From: Salirhabdus salicampi
Lineage (GTDB): Bacteria > Bacillota > Bacilli > Bacillales > Alkalibacillaceae
DNA: 64,000 nt
NCBI RefSeq assembly: GCF_024259515.1
Contig: NZ_JANBWE010000002.1
Coordinates: 62,001 to 126,000, forward strand
Direction of reading: 5' to 3'
A program made the translations under genes and the position numbers. This document shows positions 18,206 through 27,645 of the stretch, in pieces. Position 1 is the stretch's first letter, and every line of letters starts with the position of its first letter. The notes under the pieces were generated by a model. The model had not been told where the DNA came from and made no database searches. It saw only the letters and a program-made list of their open reading frames with translations.

Positions 18206-19168
18206 TTATCTTGTTCCTTTTACATAAGGTTTACCTAATGCTTTCGGTGCATCGGCACGACCGATAAACCCAGCTAACGCTAATATTGTTAACACATATG
18301 GTGCGATTAATAAATATACTTGAGGAACATTAGCAAGAAACGGAATGCTCGATCCTATTACACTTAAACATTGGGCAAAACCGAAAAATAGTGCTGCCCC
18401 TAATGCCCCCATTGGATGCCATTTTCCGAATATCATCGCCGCTAACGCCATAAATCCTTGTCCACTAATGGTAGAGTGGGAAAAATCTAAGGCAATTGTT
18501 TGGGCAAATACTGCACCACCAAGACCACCGAAAAATCCAGAAAGCATCACAGCAATATAACGTGTTCGAACAACTTTTATTCCCATTGTATCAGCGGCCA
18601 TTGGATGTTCACCAACAGATCGGAGACGTAGCCCAAATGGTGTTTTAAACAAAACATACCAAACGATAATCGCTAATATAACAGCTAACCATGATGTTAT
18701 ATAGGTCTTTGTAAATAACAAAGGGCCAATAATCGGAATGTCACTTAAGAGCCAAATGTCGCGGGTATAAAAAGGTGCGCTTACCATATCTGTTTGACCT
18801 TTTCCATACCATTCTTTTATGGAGAACAAGCCAATTCCTAGTGCTAAAAAGTTAATAGCAACACCACTTACGACTTGATCAGCCCGGAAAGTAATACTGG
18901 CAACAGCATGCAGACCAGCAAATAATGCCGAAGCAAATGCCGCGACAACCAGGGATACCCAAGGTGTAAGTCCAGGGCCAAACACTTCTACAAACGTTAA
19001 ATTAAATACAATTCCTACAAAGGCTCCCATGATCATCAAGCCTTCAAGTCCAATGTTGATAATTCCAGACCGTTCACTTATTACGCCACCTAGGGCTGTA
19101 AGGATTAGAGGGGCTGCGAAAAAGAATGCCGTTGGAACAATCGATTGCAACACTTCAAAAAAAGACAT
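18206..19168 (-). CDS. nupQ: Nucleoside ABC transporter permease NupQ
   Basis: The 320-residue integral membrane protein has about nine hydrophobic segments and the family signature ISERSGIINIGLEGLMIMGA at residues 30-50. It belongs to the BPD-type permeases of BmpA-linked nucleoside importers. With NupP it forms the channel of NupNOPQ, a guanosine importer in B. subtilis. The start follows the nupP stop with no gap, and GGAGGGG inside the nupP end is the ribosome binding site. A strong terminator closes the operon. Confidence 0.92.
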   Translation of the reverse strand: MSFFEVLQSIVPTAFFFAAPLILTALGGVISERSGIINIGLEGLMIMGAFVGIVFNLTFVEVFGPGLTPWVSLVVAAFASALFAGLHAVASITFRADQVVSGVAINFLALGIGLFSIKEWYGKGQTDMVSAPFYTRDIWLLSDIPIIGPLLFTKTYITSWLAVILAIIVWYVLFKTPFGLRLRSVGEHPMAADTMGIKVVRTRYIAVMLSGFFGGLGGAVFAQTIALDFSHSTISGQGFMALAAMIFGKWHPMGALGAALFFGFAQCLSVIGSSIPFLANVPQVYLLIAPYVLTILALAGFIGRADAPKALGKPYVKGTR

Positions 19169-20215
19169 TTATTTCCCCTCCTTTTTCATTTGCGAAATTG
19201 CCCATCGAATAATGTAGCTTGATGCAACGAAGAAAATAATCAAGGCAATAATAATATCCACTAATTCTGTTGGAATACCTGCTCTTGGCATATTTAATCC
19301 ACCGACTCCTAGTGCACCAAATAAAGAAGCGGCTAAGACTACACCAATTGCAGTATTTCCGCCTAATAATGCTACTGCAATTCCGTCAAATCCGATATTT
19401 GTAAAACCGGACATAACAAACATATTCTGAAATGTTCCCAATCCTTCCATTGCCCCAGCAATACCTGCAAAAGCGCCGGAAATAACCATCGATAAAATAA
19501 TGTTCCGCCTTACGCTCATCCCTGCATAATTGGAGGCGTGTGGATTATATCCGACAGATCGCAGCTCATAGCCTTGAGCTGTACGATTTAAAATAAACCA
19601 CATGATAAATGCCATCATAAGTGCAATAATAATACCTAAATGGATGGTAGAATAGCCTGTATATACTTCTAACCACTCATTTCGAAGGGAGGCGGACTCA
19701 GAAATTCGCTCTGTTCGATCACGCTTATCTGTTAATACGTTACGTATCATTGAATTCGCTATATATAAAGCTGTGTAGTTTAACATAATCGTTACGATTA
19801 CCTCATGGACGTGCAAGCGGGCTTTTAAAAAACCAGGGATAAAGCCCCAACAAGCACCGGCTAATGCAGCCGCCACTATTGCCAACGGCAGGTGAAGAAT
19901 CATTGGCAAATCAAAGGCAATACCTACCCAAACGGATGCTAGCCATCCGACAATAACTTGTCCTTCTACTCCAATATTGAAAAGTCCAGTTCGGAAAGCA
20001 AAAGCTACAGCTAATCCCGATAAAATAAGCGGTGTAATCCCACGAATGGTTTCCCCAATAAAATAAATATCTCCAAACGCACCACTTAATAAAGCCCCAA
20101 AACCAGATATTGGGTTGTACCCGTTAATAATCATAATAATACTTCCGAACAGTAACCCTAGAAAGACAGATACGAGTGCGACAATAATATTCATATACTT
20201 CGTATTATTCGGCAT
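19169..20215 (-). CDS. nupP: Nucleoside ABC transporter permease NupP
   Basis: The 348-residue permease contains many hydrophobic helices and GLAVAFAFRTGLFNIGVEGQ, the conserved cytoplasmic motif shared with NupQ, plus EVIVTIMLNY near the middle. It overlaps the nupO end by 11 bases. The ATG (MPNNTKYMN) has AAGGTG five bases upstream; an in-frame GTG three codons earlier is the alternative. It pairs with NupQ as the heterodimeric membrane channel. Assignment comes from close family resemblance and operon order nupN-O-P-Q. Confidence 0.92.
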   Translation of the reverse strand: MPNNTKYMNIIVALVSVFLGLLFGSIIMIINGYNPISGFGALLSGAFGDIYFIGETIRGITPLILSGLAVAFAFRTGLFNIGVEGQVIVGWLASVWVGIAFDLPMILHLPLAIVAAALAGACWGFIPGFLKARLHVHEVIVTIMLNYTALYIANSMIRNVLTDKRDRTERISESASLRNEWLEVYTGYSTIHLGIIIALMMAFIMWFILNRTAQGYELRSVGYNPHASNYAGMSVRRNIILSMVISGAFAGIAGAMEGLGTFQNMFVMSGFTNIGFDGIAVALLGGNTAIGVVLAASLFGALGVGGLNMPRAGIPTELVDIIIALIIFFVASSYIIRWAISQMKKEGK

Positions 20216-21740
20216 TTGTTTCACCTTCTCTCTGTCTTTTACTTCCTGCCATTAATAATCCTAACTCTTCTTCTGATGTTTCGTTCGGCTTCACTATTGC
20301 GACAATTTTCCCTTCATACATCACCGCAATACGATCACTTACATTCATGATCTCATCTAATTCAAAAGAAAGTAGTAATACTGCCCTTTCATTATCTCGT
20401 TCTTCAATAAGTTTTTTATGAATAAACTCAATTGCACCAACATCTAGCCCTCGTGTCGGTTGAGCAGCGATTAATAAATCTGGCTCACGGTCCACCTCAC
20501 GACCGATAATGGCTTTTTGCTGGTTTCCTCCTGACAAGGAGCGAGCTAATGTGTATTCATTAGGTGTTCGAACATCATATTCTTTAATAAGTCTACGCGC
20601 CTTACGATAAATCTCTTTATAATTTAAGATGCCATTTTTTGAATACGGCTTTTGATAATATGTTTGTAGAACCATATTTTCACCAATTGGAAAGTCGAGT
20701 ACAAGACCATACTTGTGACGGTCCTGAGGAATGTGTCCGATCCCCGATTCCGTAACACGTCTAGGTGATAAATTTGTAATATCTTTTCCGTTTAAGCTAA
20801 TTTTTCCAGAACTAACTGGTCGTAATCCAGTAATCGCTTCAATCAGTTCGGTTTGTCCATTCCCATCGACTCCAGCAATACCTACAATCTCCCCGGCTTT
20901 AATATTTAAGTGTAAATCCTTCACCATGTCCACTTTTCGAACGTCTTTAACGTATAAGCTTTGTATAGAAAGAGTAGTATTTTTAGGTTTTGCCTCAGCT
21001 TTTTCCGTTTTAAATTCAACTTCCCGTCCAACCATTAATGACGCAAGCTCATTTGGGTTCGTATCCGCTACGTCTAACGTATCAATACCTTTACCGCGAC
21101 GGATAACCGTACATCGGTCTGCAATTTCCATAATCTCTTTTAACTTATGGGTTATGAGAATAATGGATTTCCCTTCCCGAACTAACGCTCCCATAATATC
21201 TATCAACTCTCGGATTTCCTGTGGAGTTAGTACAGCTGTAGGCTCATCAAAGATTAAAATTTCAGCACCGCGGTATAACGTTTTTAATATTTCAACACGT
21301 TGTTGCATGCCTACCGAAATATCTTTAATCTTTGCCTTAGGATCAACTTTCAGTCCATATTGTTCGGAAATTTGGCGTACCTTTTCTTCCGCCTTCCGCA
21401 TATCAAATGTAATACCTTTTTTCGGCTCGTTACCTAAAACGATATTTTCAGTAACAGTAAAAGTATCAACTAACATAAAATGTTGGTGTACCATACCAAT
21501 TCCGAGATCGTTAGCCACGTTAGGATCGGTTATTTTCACATCTTCACCTTTAACACGAATTTTCCCTTTCTCAGGCTGGTAAAGACCGAACAAAACATTC
21601 ATTAAAGTTGATTTTCCGGCGCCGTTTTCACCTAATAACGCATGAATTTCTCCTTTTTTCACTTGCAACGTTATATCGTCATTAGCAACAATCCCTGGAA
21701 ATTCCTTGCGTATGTTTAACATTTCAATAACATATTCCAC
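20205..21740 (-). CDS. nupO: Nucleoside ABC transporter ATP-binding protein NupO
   Basis: The 511-residue protein contains two ABC cassettes. The first has Walker A GENGAGKST near residue 37, signature DISVGMQQR, and Walker B ILIFDEPTAV. The second has a degenerate Walker A (GVDGNGQTE), signature LSGGNQQKA, and LLIAAQPTRG in place of a canonical Walker B. This asymmetry is normal for sugar/nucleoside importers of the RbsA/YufO type. The start is GTG (then EYVIEMLN), with AAGGAG eight bases upstream. It powers uptake through NupPQ. Confidence 0.93.
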   Translation of the reverse strand: MEYVIEMLNIRKEFPGIVANDDITLQVKKGEIHALLGENGAGKSTLMNVLFGLYQPEKGKIRVKGEDVKITDPNVANDLGIGMVHQHFMLVDTFTVTENIVLGNEPKKGITFDMRKAEEKVRQISEQYGLKVDPKAKIKDISVGMQQRVEILKTLYRGAEILIFDEPTAVLTPQEIRELIDIMGALVREGKSIILITHKLKEIMEIADRCTVIRRGKGIDTLDVADTNPNELASLMVGREVEFKTEKAEAKPKNTTLSIQSLYVKDVRKVDMVKDLHLNIKAGEIVGIAGVDGNGQTELIEAITGLRPVSSGKISLNGKDITNLSPRRVTESGIGHIPQDRHKYGLVLDFPIGENMVLQTYYQKPYSKNGILNYKEIYRKARRLIKEYDVRTPNEYTLARSLSGGNQQKAIIGREVDREPDLLIAAQPTRGLDVGAIEFIHKKLIEERDNERAVLLLSFELDEIMNVSDRIAVMYEGKIVAIVKPNETSEEELGLLMAGSKRQREGETNAE

Positions 21741-21764
21741 TCGTCCCACTCCTTTTTCTACATG

Positions 21765-21819
21765 AAAAAATCATCAAATGAAAAGGCCGAAAGACTATAT
21801 CTTTTCATTTGGTGATTTT
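21765..21819 (-). terminator. Second hairpin in the nupN-nupO gap
   Basis: AAAATCACCAAATGAAAAG pairs with CTTTTCATTTGATGATTTT (19 positions, one mismatch at C-A) over a roughly 15-base loop and runs into TTTTTT on the minus strand. It is the longer, AT-rich member of a tandem pair ahead of nupO. Confidence 0.75.
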
Positions 21820-21820
21820 T

Positions 21821-21857
21821 AAAAGGATAAAAAGGCTAGAACATTGTCTAGCCTTTT
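21821..21857 (-). terminator. First terminator after nupN
   Basis: AAAAGGCTAGA and TCTAGCCTTTT form a perfect 11-bp stem with a 6-base loop, followed by TATCCTTTT on the minus strand. It begins 13 bases after the nupN stop and would set the ratio of binding protein to permease mRNA. Confidence 0.82.
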
Positions 21858-21869
21858 CGTGTTCTCTGC

Positions 21870-22985
21870 TTATAGATCGTTTAGGAACTGATCCAATTCA
21901 TCATGTGTACTTGGTACTTCCACGTCACCATGTATAATTTTTTCTTTCCAATCTTCTACAGCAGCAAGAATTTCCTCGCTCATTGCTTCTTTGTTTGTAT
22001 TAGCTACACCTACACCGTTATCGTCGAGTCCGTAGGAAAGAATTTCACCAGCAGGAAAGTCGCCATTCATAGCTCTTTCTGAAAGGTCTTTTACCGCTAC
22101 GTCTACACGCTTAAGCATGGATGTTAATGTTACGTTATATTCAGTTCCATTAACAGTAATAGAACCTTCTTCATGCTGGTCTTTATCTACCCCAATAACC
22201 CAAATATCCGCATCTGGATTATTATTTTTACGGTCTTTTGCTTCAGAGAATACACCGTTACCTGTACCACCAGCAGCGTGATAAATAATATCAACACCGT
22301 TATTGTACATGCTGGAAGCGATAACTTTTCCTTTTGAAGCATCATCAAATGCACCAGCATACTTTACTTCTACATCAATGTCTGGATTTACTGATTTTAC
22401 ACCTGCAACAAACCCAGCTTCAAATTTATTAATTAAGTCGAAATCAATTCCACCAATAAATCCAACTTTATTCGTCTTTGTTTTAAGTGCAGCGGCCACA
22501 CCAGTTAGGAATGAACCTTGATGTTCGCTAAATGTAATGCTTGCCACGTTATCCTGCTCAACGACAGAATCAACGATAGCAAAGTTTGTATCAGGATTTT
22601 GACTTGCCACTTCATCAATGGAATCTGCTAACAGGAAGCCAATTCCATAAATGAGATTAAAATCTTGTCGAACAAGTCGATTTAAGTTTGTTTTATAATC
22701 TGCAGCACCTTCAGATTGAGCATAATCATAATGCGTTCCTTGTTCTAGTCCGTTCTCTTCACCAAAAGCAGTTAATCCTTCCCAAGCAGACTGGTTGAAC
22801 GACTTATCATCAATACCACCTACATCGGTTACCATTGCAACGCTGAAGTCGCCATTGTTATCATTGCCGTTATTGTCGTTACCGTTGCCGCTTCCTTCAC
22901 CGTCAGTAGTGCCGCCACATGCTGCTAAAATAAGTGCAACAGACAGCAACATGGCCATAAGTAAATGCAGTTGTCTCTTTTTCAC
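21870..22985 (-). CDS. nupN: BMP-family nucleoside-binding lipoprotein NupN
   Basis: The 371-residue precursor has a lipoprotein signal (MKKRQLHLLMAM, hydrophobic core, lipobox LAAC at about residue 23). A Gly/Asn/Asp-rich spacer follows, then a BMP/BmpA-type substrate-binding fold starting VAMVTDVGGIDDKSFNQSAW. It is the external receptor for the NupOPQ importer; in B. subtilis the system imports guanosine and is under CodY control. The start is GTG, with GGGGG about 8 bases upstream. Two terminators separate it from nupO, suggesting it is made in excess. The leader holds an inverted repeat (23014-23035). Confidence 0.93.
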   Translation of the reverse strand: MKKRQLHLLMAMLLSVALILAACGGTTDGEGSGNGNDNNGNDNNGDFSVAMVTDVGGIDDKSFNQSAWEGLTAFGEENGLEQGTHYDYAQSEGAADYKTNLNRLVRQDFNLIYGIGFLLADSIDEVASQNPDTNFAIVDSVVEQDNVASITFSEHQGSFLTGVAAALKTKTNKVGFIGGIDFDLINKFEAGFVAGVKSVNPDIDVEVKYAGAFDDASKGKVIASSMYNNGVDIIYHAAGGTGNGVFSEAKDRKNNNPDADIWVIGVDKDQHEEGSITVNGTEYNVTLTSMLKRVDVAVKDLSERAMNGDFPAGEILSYGLDDNGVGVANTNKEAMSEEILAAVEDWKEKIIHGDVEVPSTHDELDQFLNDL

Positions 22986-23013
22986 CTTAATACCCCCATT
23001 TTTATGTTTATCC

Positions 23014-23035
23014 TTAAGCTTCTAAAAAAGCTTAA
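23014..23035. promoter_or_regulatory. Inverted repeat at nupN transcription start region
   Basis: TTAAGCTT, six bases, then AAGCTTAA form a perfect 8-bp inverted repeat. It lies just downstream of a possible -10 (TATAAA on the minus strand at 23038-23043) and upstream of the nupN ribosome binding site. It could be an operator or a 5' mRNA hairpin; it does not match the CodY consensus. Confidence 0.5.
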
Positions 23036-23221
23036 TTTTTATACAAACTCCAGTTGTGTACATACATTTCCAGAGTTAGTAACAATCATTGAAACGAACT
23101 GGTAAAACGACTTTATGTAACTGATTCAGATAAAAAAGACAAGAATCTCTCGATATCGACATAAATAATACCACTTATTTCAAAAGAAATAAATAGAATT
23201 AAAGAAGTCTGAATATTTTTT

Positions 23222-23257
23222 TAAAAAAAGCAAACGCCCATTCATGTGGACGTCTGC
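23222..23257 (-). terminator. Rho-independent terminator after spoIIIE
   Basis: GCAGACGTCCA and TGGGCGTTTGC form an 11-bp stem including G-T pairs over a 6-base loop on the minus strand, followed by TTTTTTT. It begins 2 bases after the spoIIIE stop. Confidence 0.9.
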
Positions 23258-23258
23258 A

Positions 23259-25574
23259 CTAAGATGTTTTTTCTTCTTCTGCTTTTGACATTAGGACTTG
23301 TCTTGGTTTACTACCTTCGTATGGTCCGACAATACCCCGATCCTCCATAGCATCGATTAGACGTGCGGCTCGAGTATAACCGATACGAAACCGTCTTTGT
23401 AACATAGATACGCTTGCACTTTGCATGTCTAATACAAGCTGTACCGCTTCATCAAATAAATCATCATCTACCTCTTGAACCACTTCCGACTCTTCTTCAG
23501 GAATCATTTCTTCTTGATACTGAGCTTTCTGTTGCTCGATACAAAAATCAACAATACGCTCTACTTCTTCATCAGATAAAAATGCACCTTGGATACGCGT
23601 CGGTTTTGATGCTCCTACTGGCATAAAAAGCATGTCCCCTCTACCTAATAGTTTTTCAGCACCACCTGTATCCAAAATCGTACGCGAATCGGTTTGTGAA
23701 GAGACACTAAATGCAATTCTCGAAGGAATGTTGGCCTTAATGACCCCTGTAATTACATCGACTGATGGTCTTTGCGTAGCGATAATTAAGTGTATTCCAG
23801 CAGCTCGAGCCATTTGAGCTAGTCTCGTAATTGCATCCTCCACATCACCTGATGCGACCATCATTAAATCTGCTAGCTCGTCTATTAATACAACGACGTA
23901 TGGCAGTAACGGTTGTGTGTCACCTGTTTGTTTGTTATGGCGTTTAATGTATTCATTATATCCTTCGATATTTCTTGTTCCTGTATCCGAAAACAAGTCA
24001 TAGCGACGCTCCATCTCAGAAACGACTTTCTTTAATGCACGGGCTGCTTTTTTCGGATTTGTTACCACCGGGGCCAATAAGTGGGGAATTCCATTATAAA
24101 CATTCAATTCTACTTTTTTCGGATCAATCATCATCATCTTCACTTCATGAGGCTTAGCTCTCATTAGAATGCTCGTGATAATCCCGTTTACACAAACACT
24201 TTTCCCGCTGCCTGTAGCACCGGCAATTAATAGGTGAGGCATCTTATTTAGTTCAGATGTAACGGCATCACCTGATATATTACGTCCAAGACCGAACAAT
24301 AATTTTGAATCCTTTTTCACATAGCCTGATTCCAATACTTCACGTAAAGATACCGTGGCGATATCCTGGTTAGGGACTTCAATTCCGATTGCCGATTTTC
24401 CTGGGATTGGTGCTTCTATTCGTAAATCTTTTGCCGCTAAGGCTAATGCTAAATCGTCATGTAAATTCACAATTTTACTTACTTTTACACCTGCACTAGG
24501 ATGCACTTCGTACTTTGTTACTGATGGCCCTACGTGGACTTTAGATACTTTCGCCTTAACTCCGAAACTTTCAAACGTCCGCTCTAACTTACGTACAGTT
24601 GCTTGAATTTGTGATTTTTCCTGTTGTTGGGAGTTGTATGCAGGTTCTGTTAACAGATCGAGAGATGGCAATTGATAGTCTTCATTCTCAATTTCTGTTA
24701 AAGGTAACCCACTGTTAATCTCCTTATCATCTGTAGTTTCTTCACCAATATCTTGCATCGTTGTCTCGTTTTTACTAGATTCATTCTTCTGTTCTGGCGT
24801 TTGGTAAGCTACGTCCGTGAAGTCTTGGATGATAGGTTCAGGTTCAATGACATCATCCTCCCCATTGTCCAGGGTCAGAGTCGTAACTTCCGGCTCCTCA
24901 TCAACTTCTGACGCTTCATTCTCGGTTAGCAGCTTCTTCGTTTTTCGTTCCAAAATGTATTGTTGAACCTTTGCTTTTATCTCTTCATACTGACGTTCAA
25001 GCTTTTTAAATATACTTTTCAGAAGATCACCAAATGAAATATCTGTCAAAAATAATAGGCCAACAAGTACACCGAATACAGATAAAATTTTTGCACCAGC
25101 AGGTGAAAATAAATAATATGTAAAAGCGAAAAGAGAGGCTCCTGACAATCCCCCACCTAAAAAGCTATATGCAACATCACCGGCAAGATAGCCTTGAAAG
25201 TGATTGAAAGTTGCTTTTAAGATTGAAGGGTCCACAGCCTTATTCATAAGTGGGTCATACACTTCTACATGTGTAAATAAAAGGATAGAAGTGAAGATAA
25301 TATAAAAGCCAATTAACTTATGTGTAAAAAATTTTGGCCATTGTCGTTTAATCATTAAATAAAACCCAAGTGCAAATAAACAAAGGGAAGGAATAATATA
25401 CCAAAACCCAAACAATGCTCGAAGAATATTCGTCAAAACCATTGGGATAAATCCACTACCGATAATATGTAAACCACTAGAAAATAAAGCAAGGGAAAGA
25501 AAGAGCAGTCCTAATAGCTCGAATTTCACTCCTTTTTTTAAGGAGCGCTTACGTTTTGATCTCTTTTTTGCCAT
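23259..25574 (-). CDS. spoIIIE: DNA translocase SpoIIIE/FtsK
   Basis: SpoIIIE pumps the trapped chromosome into the forespore during asymmetric division. The 771-residue protein (starting [15 protein letters not shown]) has four N-terminal membrane helices (to about residue 175), an acidic linker of roughly 150 residues, and a RecA-like motor with Walker [14 protein letters not shown] and Walker [17 protein letters not shown]. It ends in a winged-helix gamma domain ([23 protein letters not shown]) that reads orienting sequences. GAGGTG precedes the chosen start. The tepA-ylzJ-spoIIIE order is as in B. subtilis. The name rests on synteny; a second FtsK paralogue (SftA) would be expected elsewhere. 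Confidence 0.96.
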   Translation of the reverse strand: MAKKRSKRKRSLKKGVKFELLGLLFLSLALFSSGLHIIGSGFIPMVLTNILRALFGFWYIIPSLCLFALGFYLMIKRQWPKFFTHKLIGFYIIFTSILLFTHVEVYDPLMNKAVDPSILKATFNHFQGYLAGDVAYSFLGGGLSGASLFAFTYYLFSPAGAKILSVFGVLVGLLFLTDISFGDLLKSIFKKLERQYEEIKAKVQQYILERKTKKLLTENEASEVDEEPEVTTLTLDNGEDDVIEPEPIIQDFTDVAYQTPEQKNESSKNETTMQDIGEETTDDKEINSGLPLTEIENEDYQLPSLDLLTEPAYNSQQQEKSQIQATVRKLERTFESFGVKAKVSKVHVGPSVTKYEVHPSAGVKVSKIVNLHDDLALALAAKDLRIEAPIPGKSAIGIEVPNQDIATVSLREVLESGYVKKDSKLLFGLGRNISGDAVTSELNKMPHLLIAGATGSGKSVCVNGIITSILMRAKPHEVKMMMIDPKKVELNVYNGIPHLLAPVVTNPKKAARALKKVVSEMERRYDLFSDTGTRNIEGYNEYIKRHNKQTGDTQPLLPYVVVLIDELADLMMVASGDVEDAITRLAQMARAAGIHLIIATQRPSVDVITGVIKANIPSRIAFSVSSQTDSRTILDTGGAEKLLGRGDMLFMPVGASKPTRIQGAFLSDEEVERIVDFCIEQQKAQYQEEMIPEEESEVVQEVDDDLFDEAVQLVLDMQSASVSMLQRRFRIGYTRAARLIDAMEDRGIVGPYEGSKPRQVLMSKAEEEKTS

Positions 25575-25599
25575 AATGAATTCACCTCGAAATGAGACA

Positions 25600-25621
25600 A
25601 GCAGCCAAAGTATGGCTGCCT
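25600..25621 (-). promoter_or_regulatory. Hairpin in the 5' leader of spoIIIE
   Basis: AGGCAGCCA and TGGCTGCTT can form a 9-bp stem with one G-T pair over a 5-base loop on the minus strand. No T-run follows, so it is not a classic terminator. It lies near the predicted transcript 5' end, about 25-50 bases before the start codon. Confidence 0.5.
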
Positions 25622-25635
25622 TCGTATACAAATTC

Positions 25636-25641
25636 ATTATA
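25636..25641 (-). promoter_or_regulatory. Putative -10 element for spoIIIE
   Basis: A perfect TATAAT on the minus strand lies between ylzJ and spoIIIE. The -35 region at 17 bases is weak (TCTAAA). A transcript from here would begin just before the hairpin at 25600-25621. Confidence 0.45.
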
Positions 25642-25673
25642 TCATAGTGGAATTCCTTTTTAGAAGGTTTTCA

Positions 25674-25886
25674 TCAGTATAAAGAAATCCGACTTCCTGG
25701 TGTCAGGTTTCCATTCATATAATCATTAGGGTTAGTCGAAAGCACTTGCAATATTTCAAACGAGCCATCTTCTACTTGCATCACTTTGACATACCGGTTG
25801 TCGACAGAAACCCATTGGTGCTTTTCATATTCTGTCTCCTCTGTTGGGAAAATATCTTCTTCACTTAACGGGGTGTATAAAATCAT
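25674..25886 (-). CDS. ylzJ: YlzJ-like small protein
   Basis: The 70-residue product [17 protein letters not shown] to PGSRISLY matches the short YlzJ family found only between tepA and spoIIIE in Bacillales. It overlaps the tepA stop by 4 bases (ATGA) and is therefore translationally coupled to it. It looks like a small soluble beta-rich protein without signal peptide or membrane helix. No function is known. Confidence 0.88.
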   Translation of the reverse strand: MILYTPLSEEDIFPTEETEYEKHQWVSVDNRYVKVMQVEDGSFEILQVLSTNPNDYMNGNLTPGSRISLY

Positions 25887-26620
25887 TGAATCACTTGCCC
25901 CCCACCATTATTTGCCTTATTTTCTTTAATGTATTGATCGAGTTTTTCCATCGCTTCTTTTACTCCACCTATTTCGTCAATCAGACCATATTTGACTGCA
26001 TCCGTTCCGACTACGTTTGTTCCAATATCACGAGTCAAATTACCTTTTTCAAACATAAGCTCTTTAAATTTTTCTTCACTAATGTTGGAATGACGTTTCA
26101 CAAAATTAATAACTCGTTCTTGCATTTTATCTAAGTATTCAAACGTTTGAGGAACACCAATGACCAAACCAGTAAGACGGATAGGATGTATCGTCATCGT
26201 CGCTGTTTCAGCAATGAAGCTATGGTTTGTTGACACGGCTATTGGCACCCCAATGGAATGCCCCCCACCTAATACGATTGAAACAGTTGGCTTTGACAAG
26301 GATGCAATCATTTCTGATATAGCTAATCCTGCTTCTACATCTCCGCCAACAGTGTTTAATAACACAATTAAACCTTCAATTTTTGGATTTTGTTCAATTG
26401 CAATAATTTGCGGAATTAAGTGTTCATACTTTGTTGTTTTATTTTTCGGCGGTAACTGGACATGTCCTTCAATTTGCCCAATAATCGGCAATATATGAAT
26501 ATTTGAATCGGGGTTTTGCGGGACTGAAGTTTGTCCTAATTGTTGAATTTTTTGAACTAATGAACTTGGGTTTCCATCCTTTTGGGGATTTTGTTGTTCT
26601 TGATCATTATCTTTGCTCAT
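25883..26620 (-). CDS. tepA: ClpP-like serine protease TepA (YmfB)
   Basis: The 245-residue protein carries a ClpP/crotonase-fold protease core: [17 protein letters not shown], the nucleophile motif [13 protein letters not shown] near residue 123, and the histidine motif [11 protein letters not shown]. subtilis TepA is reported as a translocation-enhancing protein that degrades signal peptides or affects protein export, and is implicated in germination/sporulation. The N-terminal 40 residues are polar and low in complexity. AAAGGAG lies upstream of the ATG. It heads the tepA-ylzJ pair after the dapA terminator. Confidence 0.92.
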   Translation of the reverse strand: MSKDNDQEQQNPQKDGNPSSLVQKIQQLGQTSVPQNPDSNIHILPIIGQIEGHVQLPPKNKTTKYEHLIPQIIAIEQNPKIEGLIVLLNTVGGDVEAGLAISEMIASLSKPTVSIVLGGGHSIGVPIAVSTNHSFIAETATMTIHPIRLTGLVIGVPQTFEYLDKMQERVINFVKRHSNISEEKFKELMFEKGNLTRDIGTNVVGTDAVKYGLIDEIGGVKEAMEKLDQYIKENKANNGGGQVIQ

Positions 26621-26705
26621 AAACCAGCGCTCCTTTCATACTATCCGTTATTATGTACGAACAACTACATTAGCATTCAGATGGAATCCAATCGATTTAC
26701 AACCA

Positions 26706-26738
26706 TAAAAAAAACCTTATCACTATTAGTGATAAGGT
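26706..26738 (-). terminator. Rho-independent terminator after dapA
   Basis: ACCTTATCACT and AGTGATAAGGT form a perfect 11-bp stem with a 3-base loop, followed by TTTTTTTT on the minus strand. It begins 11 bases after the dapA stop and closes the dpaA-dpaB-asd-dapG-dapA region. Confidence 0.93.
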
Positions 26739-26749
26739 GTTTATTTCAA

Positions 26750-27613
26750 TTAAGGTAACAATTTTGATAACTTATTTACTTCTTCGTCCGTAAGAGGTAC
26801 GAGTGGTAAACGCACTCCACCTACGTCAATCCCCTTTTGATTTAGTACATGTTTTACTGGTGTAGGAGAAGGAGCCATAAATAACCCGTTCATAATAGGG
26901 AGCAATTCCCTGTGTAATGAAGCTGCTTTTTGATTATCGCCAGAGGTAAAGGCAGCCACCATTTGTTGCATCTCATTTCCAATTACATGGGAAGCAACCG
27001 AAACAATTCCTGTACCACCAATAGCCAAGACAGGTAATGTCAATCCATCATCGCCACTATATAAATGGAAATCATTTGACGTTCTTTCAATGATTTCTGC
27101 CATCGCATCTAAATTACCACTTGATTCCTTCACTGCTACAATATTGTCAATTGTTGATAACTCTACGATCGTATCAACTGACATGTTTACAACTGAGCGT
27201 CCTGGAATGTTGTAAAGCATAACTGGTAACGTTGTTTCATTAGCAATTGTTTTAAAATGTTCAAATAACCCTCTTTGATTCGGTTTATTGTAGTAAGGAG
27301 CAACAAGCATAATACCATCTACACCACTACGCTCTGCAACCTTTGATAATTCAATCGAAGCAGCCGTATTATTGCTGCCGGTTCCTGCAATAACCGGAAC
27401 TCTACCTGCAACCACTTCAACTACTTTTTCAAATAAACGAACCTTTTCATCTTTCGATAAAGTAGGGGATTCTCCAGTCGTCCCTGCAATTACTAATCCT
27501 TCCGTACCATTTCGGATTAAATGGTTTACTAATTGTTCTGTTTTGTCTAAGTCGAGATTGTTGTTTTGATCGAACGGGGTTACCATCGCCGTTAACACTT
27601 TACCAAAATTCAC
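26750..27613 (-). CDS. dapA: 4-hydroxy-tetrahydrodipicolinate synthase
   Basis: DapA condenses aspartate semialdehyde with pyruvate, giving the intermediate shared by lysine, diaminopimelate and dipicolinate synthesis. The 287-residue aldolase-class protein has GTTGESPTLS (residues 43-52), the Tyr in LYNIPGR and the Schiff-base Lys in VAVKESSG. The GTG start (then NFGKVLTAM) was chosen because AAAGGAG lies 8 bases upstream and it matches B. subtilis DapA; the ATG six codons earlier has no ribosome binding site. It starts 32 bases after dapG and ends at a strong terminator. Confidence 0.97.
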   Translation of the reverse strand: MNFGKVLTAMVTPFDQNNNLDLDKTEQLVNHLIRNGTEGLVIAGTTGESPTLSKDEKVRLFEKVVEVVAGRVPVIAGTGSNNTAASIELSKVAERSGVDGIMLVAPYYNKPNQRGLFEHFKTIANETTLPVMLYNIPGRSVVNMSVDTIVELSTIDNIVAVKESSGNLDAMAEIIERTSNDFHLYSGDDGLTLPVLAIGGTGIVSVASHVIGNEMQQMVAAFTSGDNQKAASLHRELLPIMNGLFMAPSPTPVKHVLNQKGIDVGGVRLPLVPLTDEEVNKLSKLLP

Positions 27614-27645
27614 AATACCGGCTCCTTTCATTCAATTGTTGTTAT

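Noticed and set aside
20731-21582. Plus-strand 283-residue open frame opposite nupO
   Set aside because: It is antisense to a well-supported ABC ATPase gene, has no ribosome binding site or recognisable domain, and is expected from codon bias.
23080-23110. CGAAC-containing stretch upstream of nupN as a PurR box
   Set aside because: Only one half-site with a partial match was found and no inverted partner at the required spacing.
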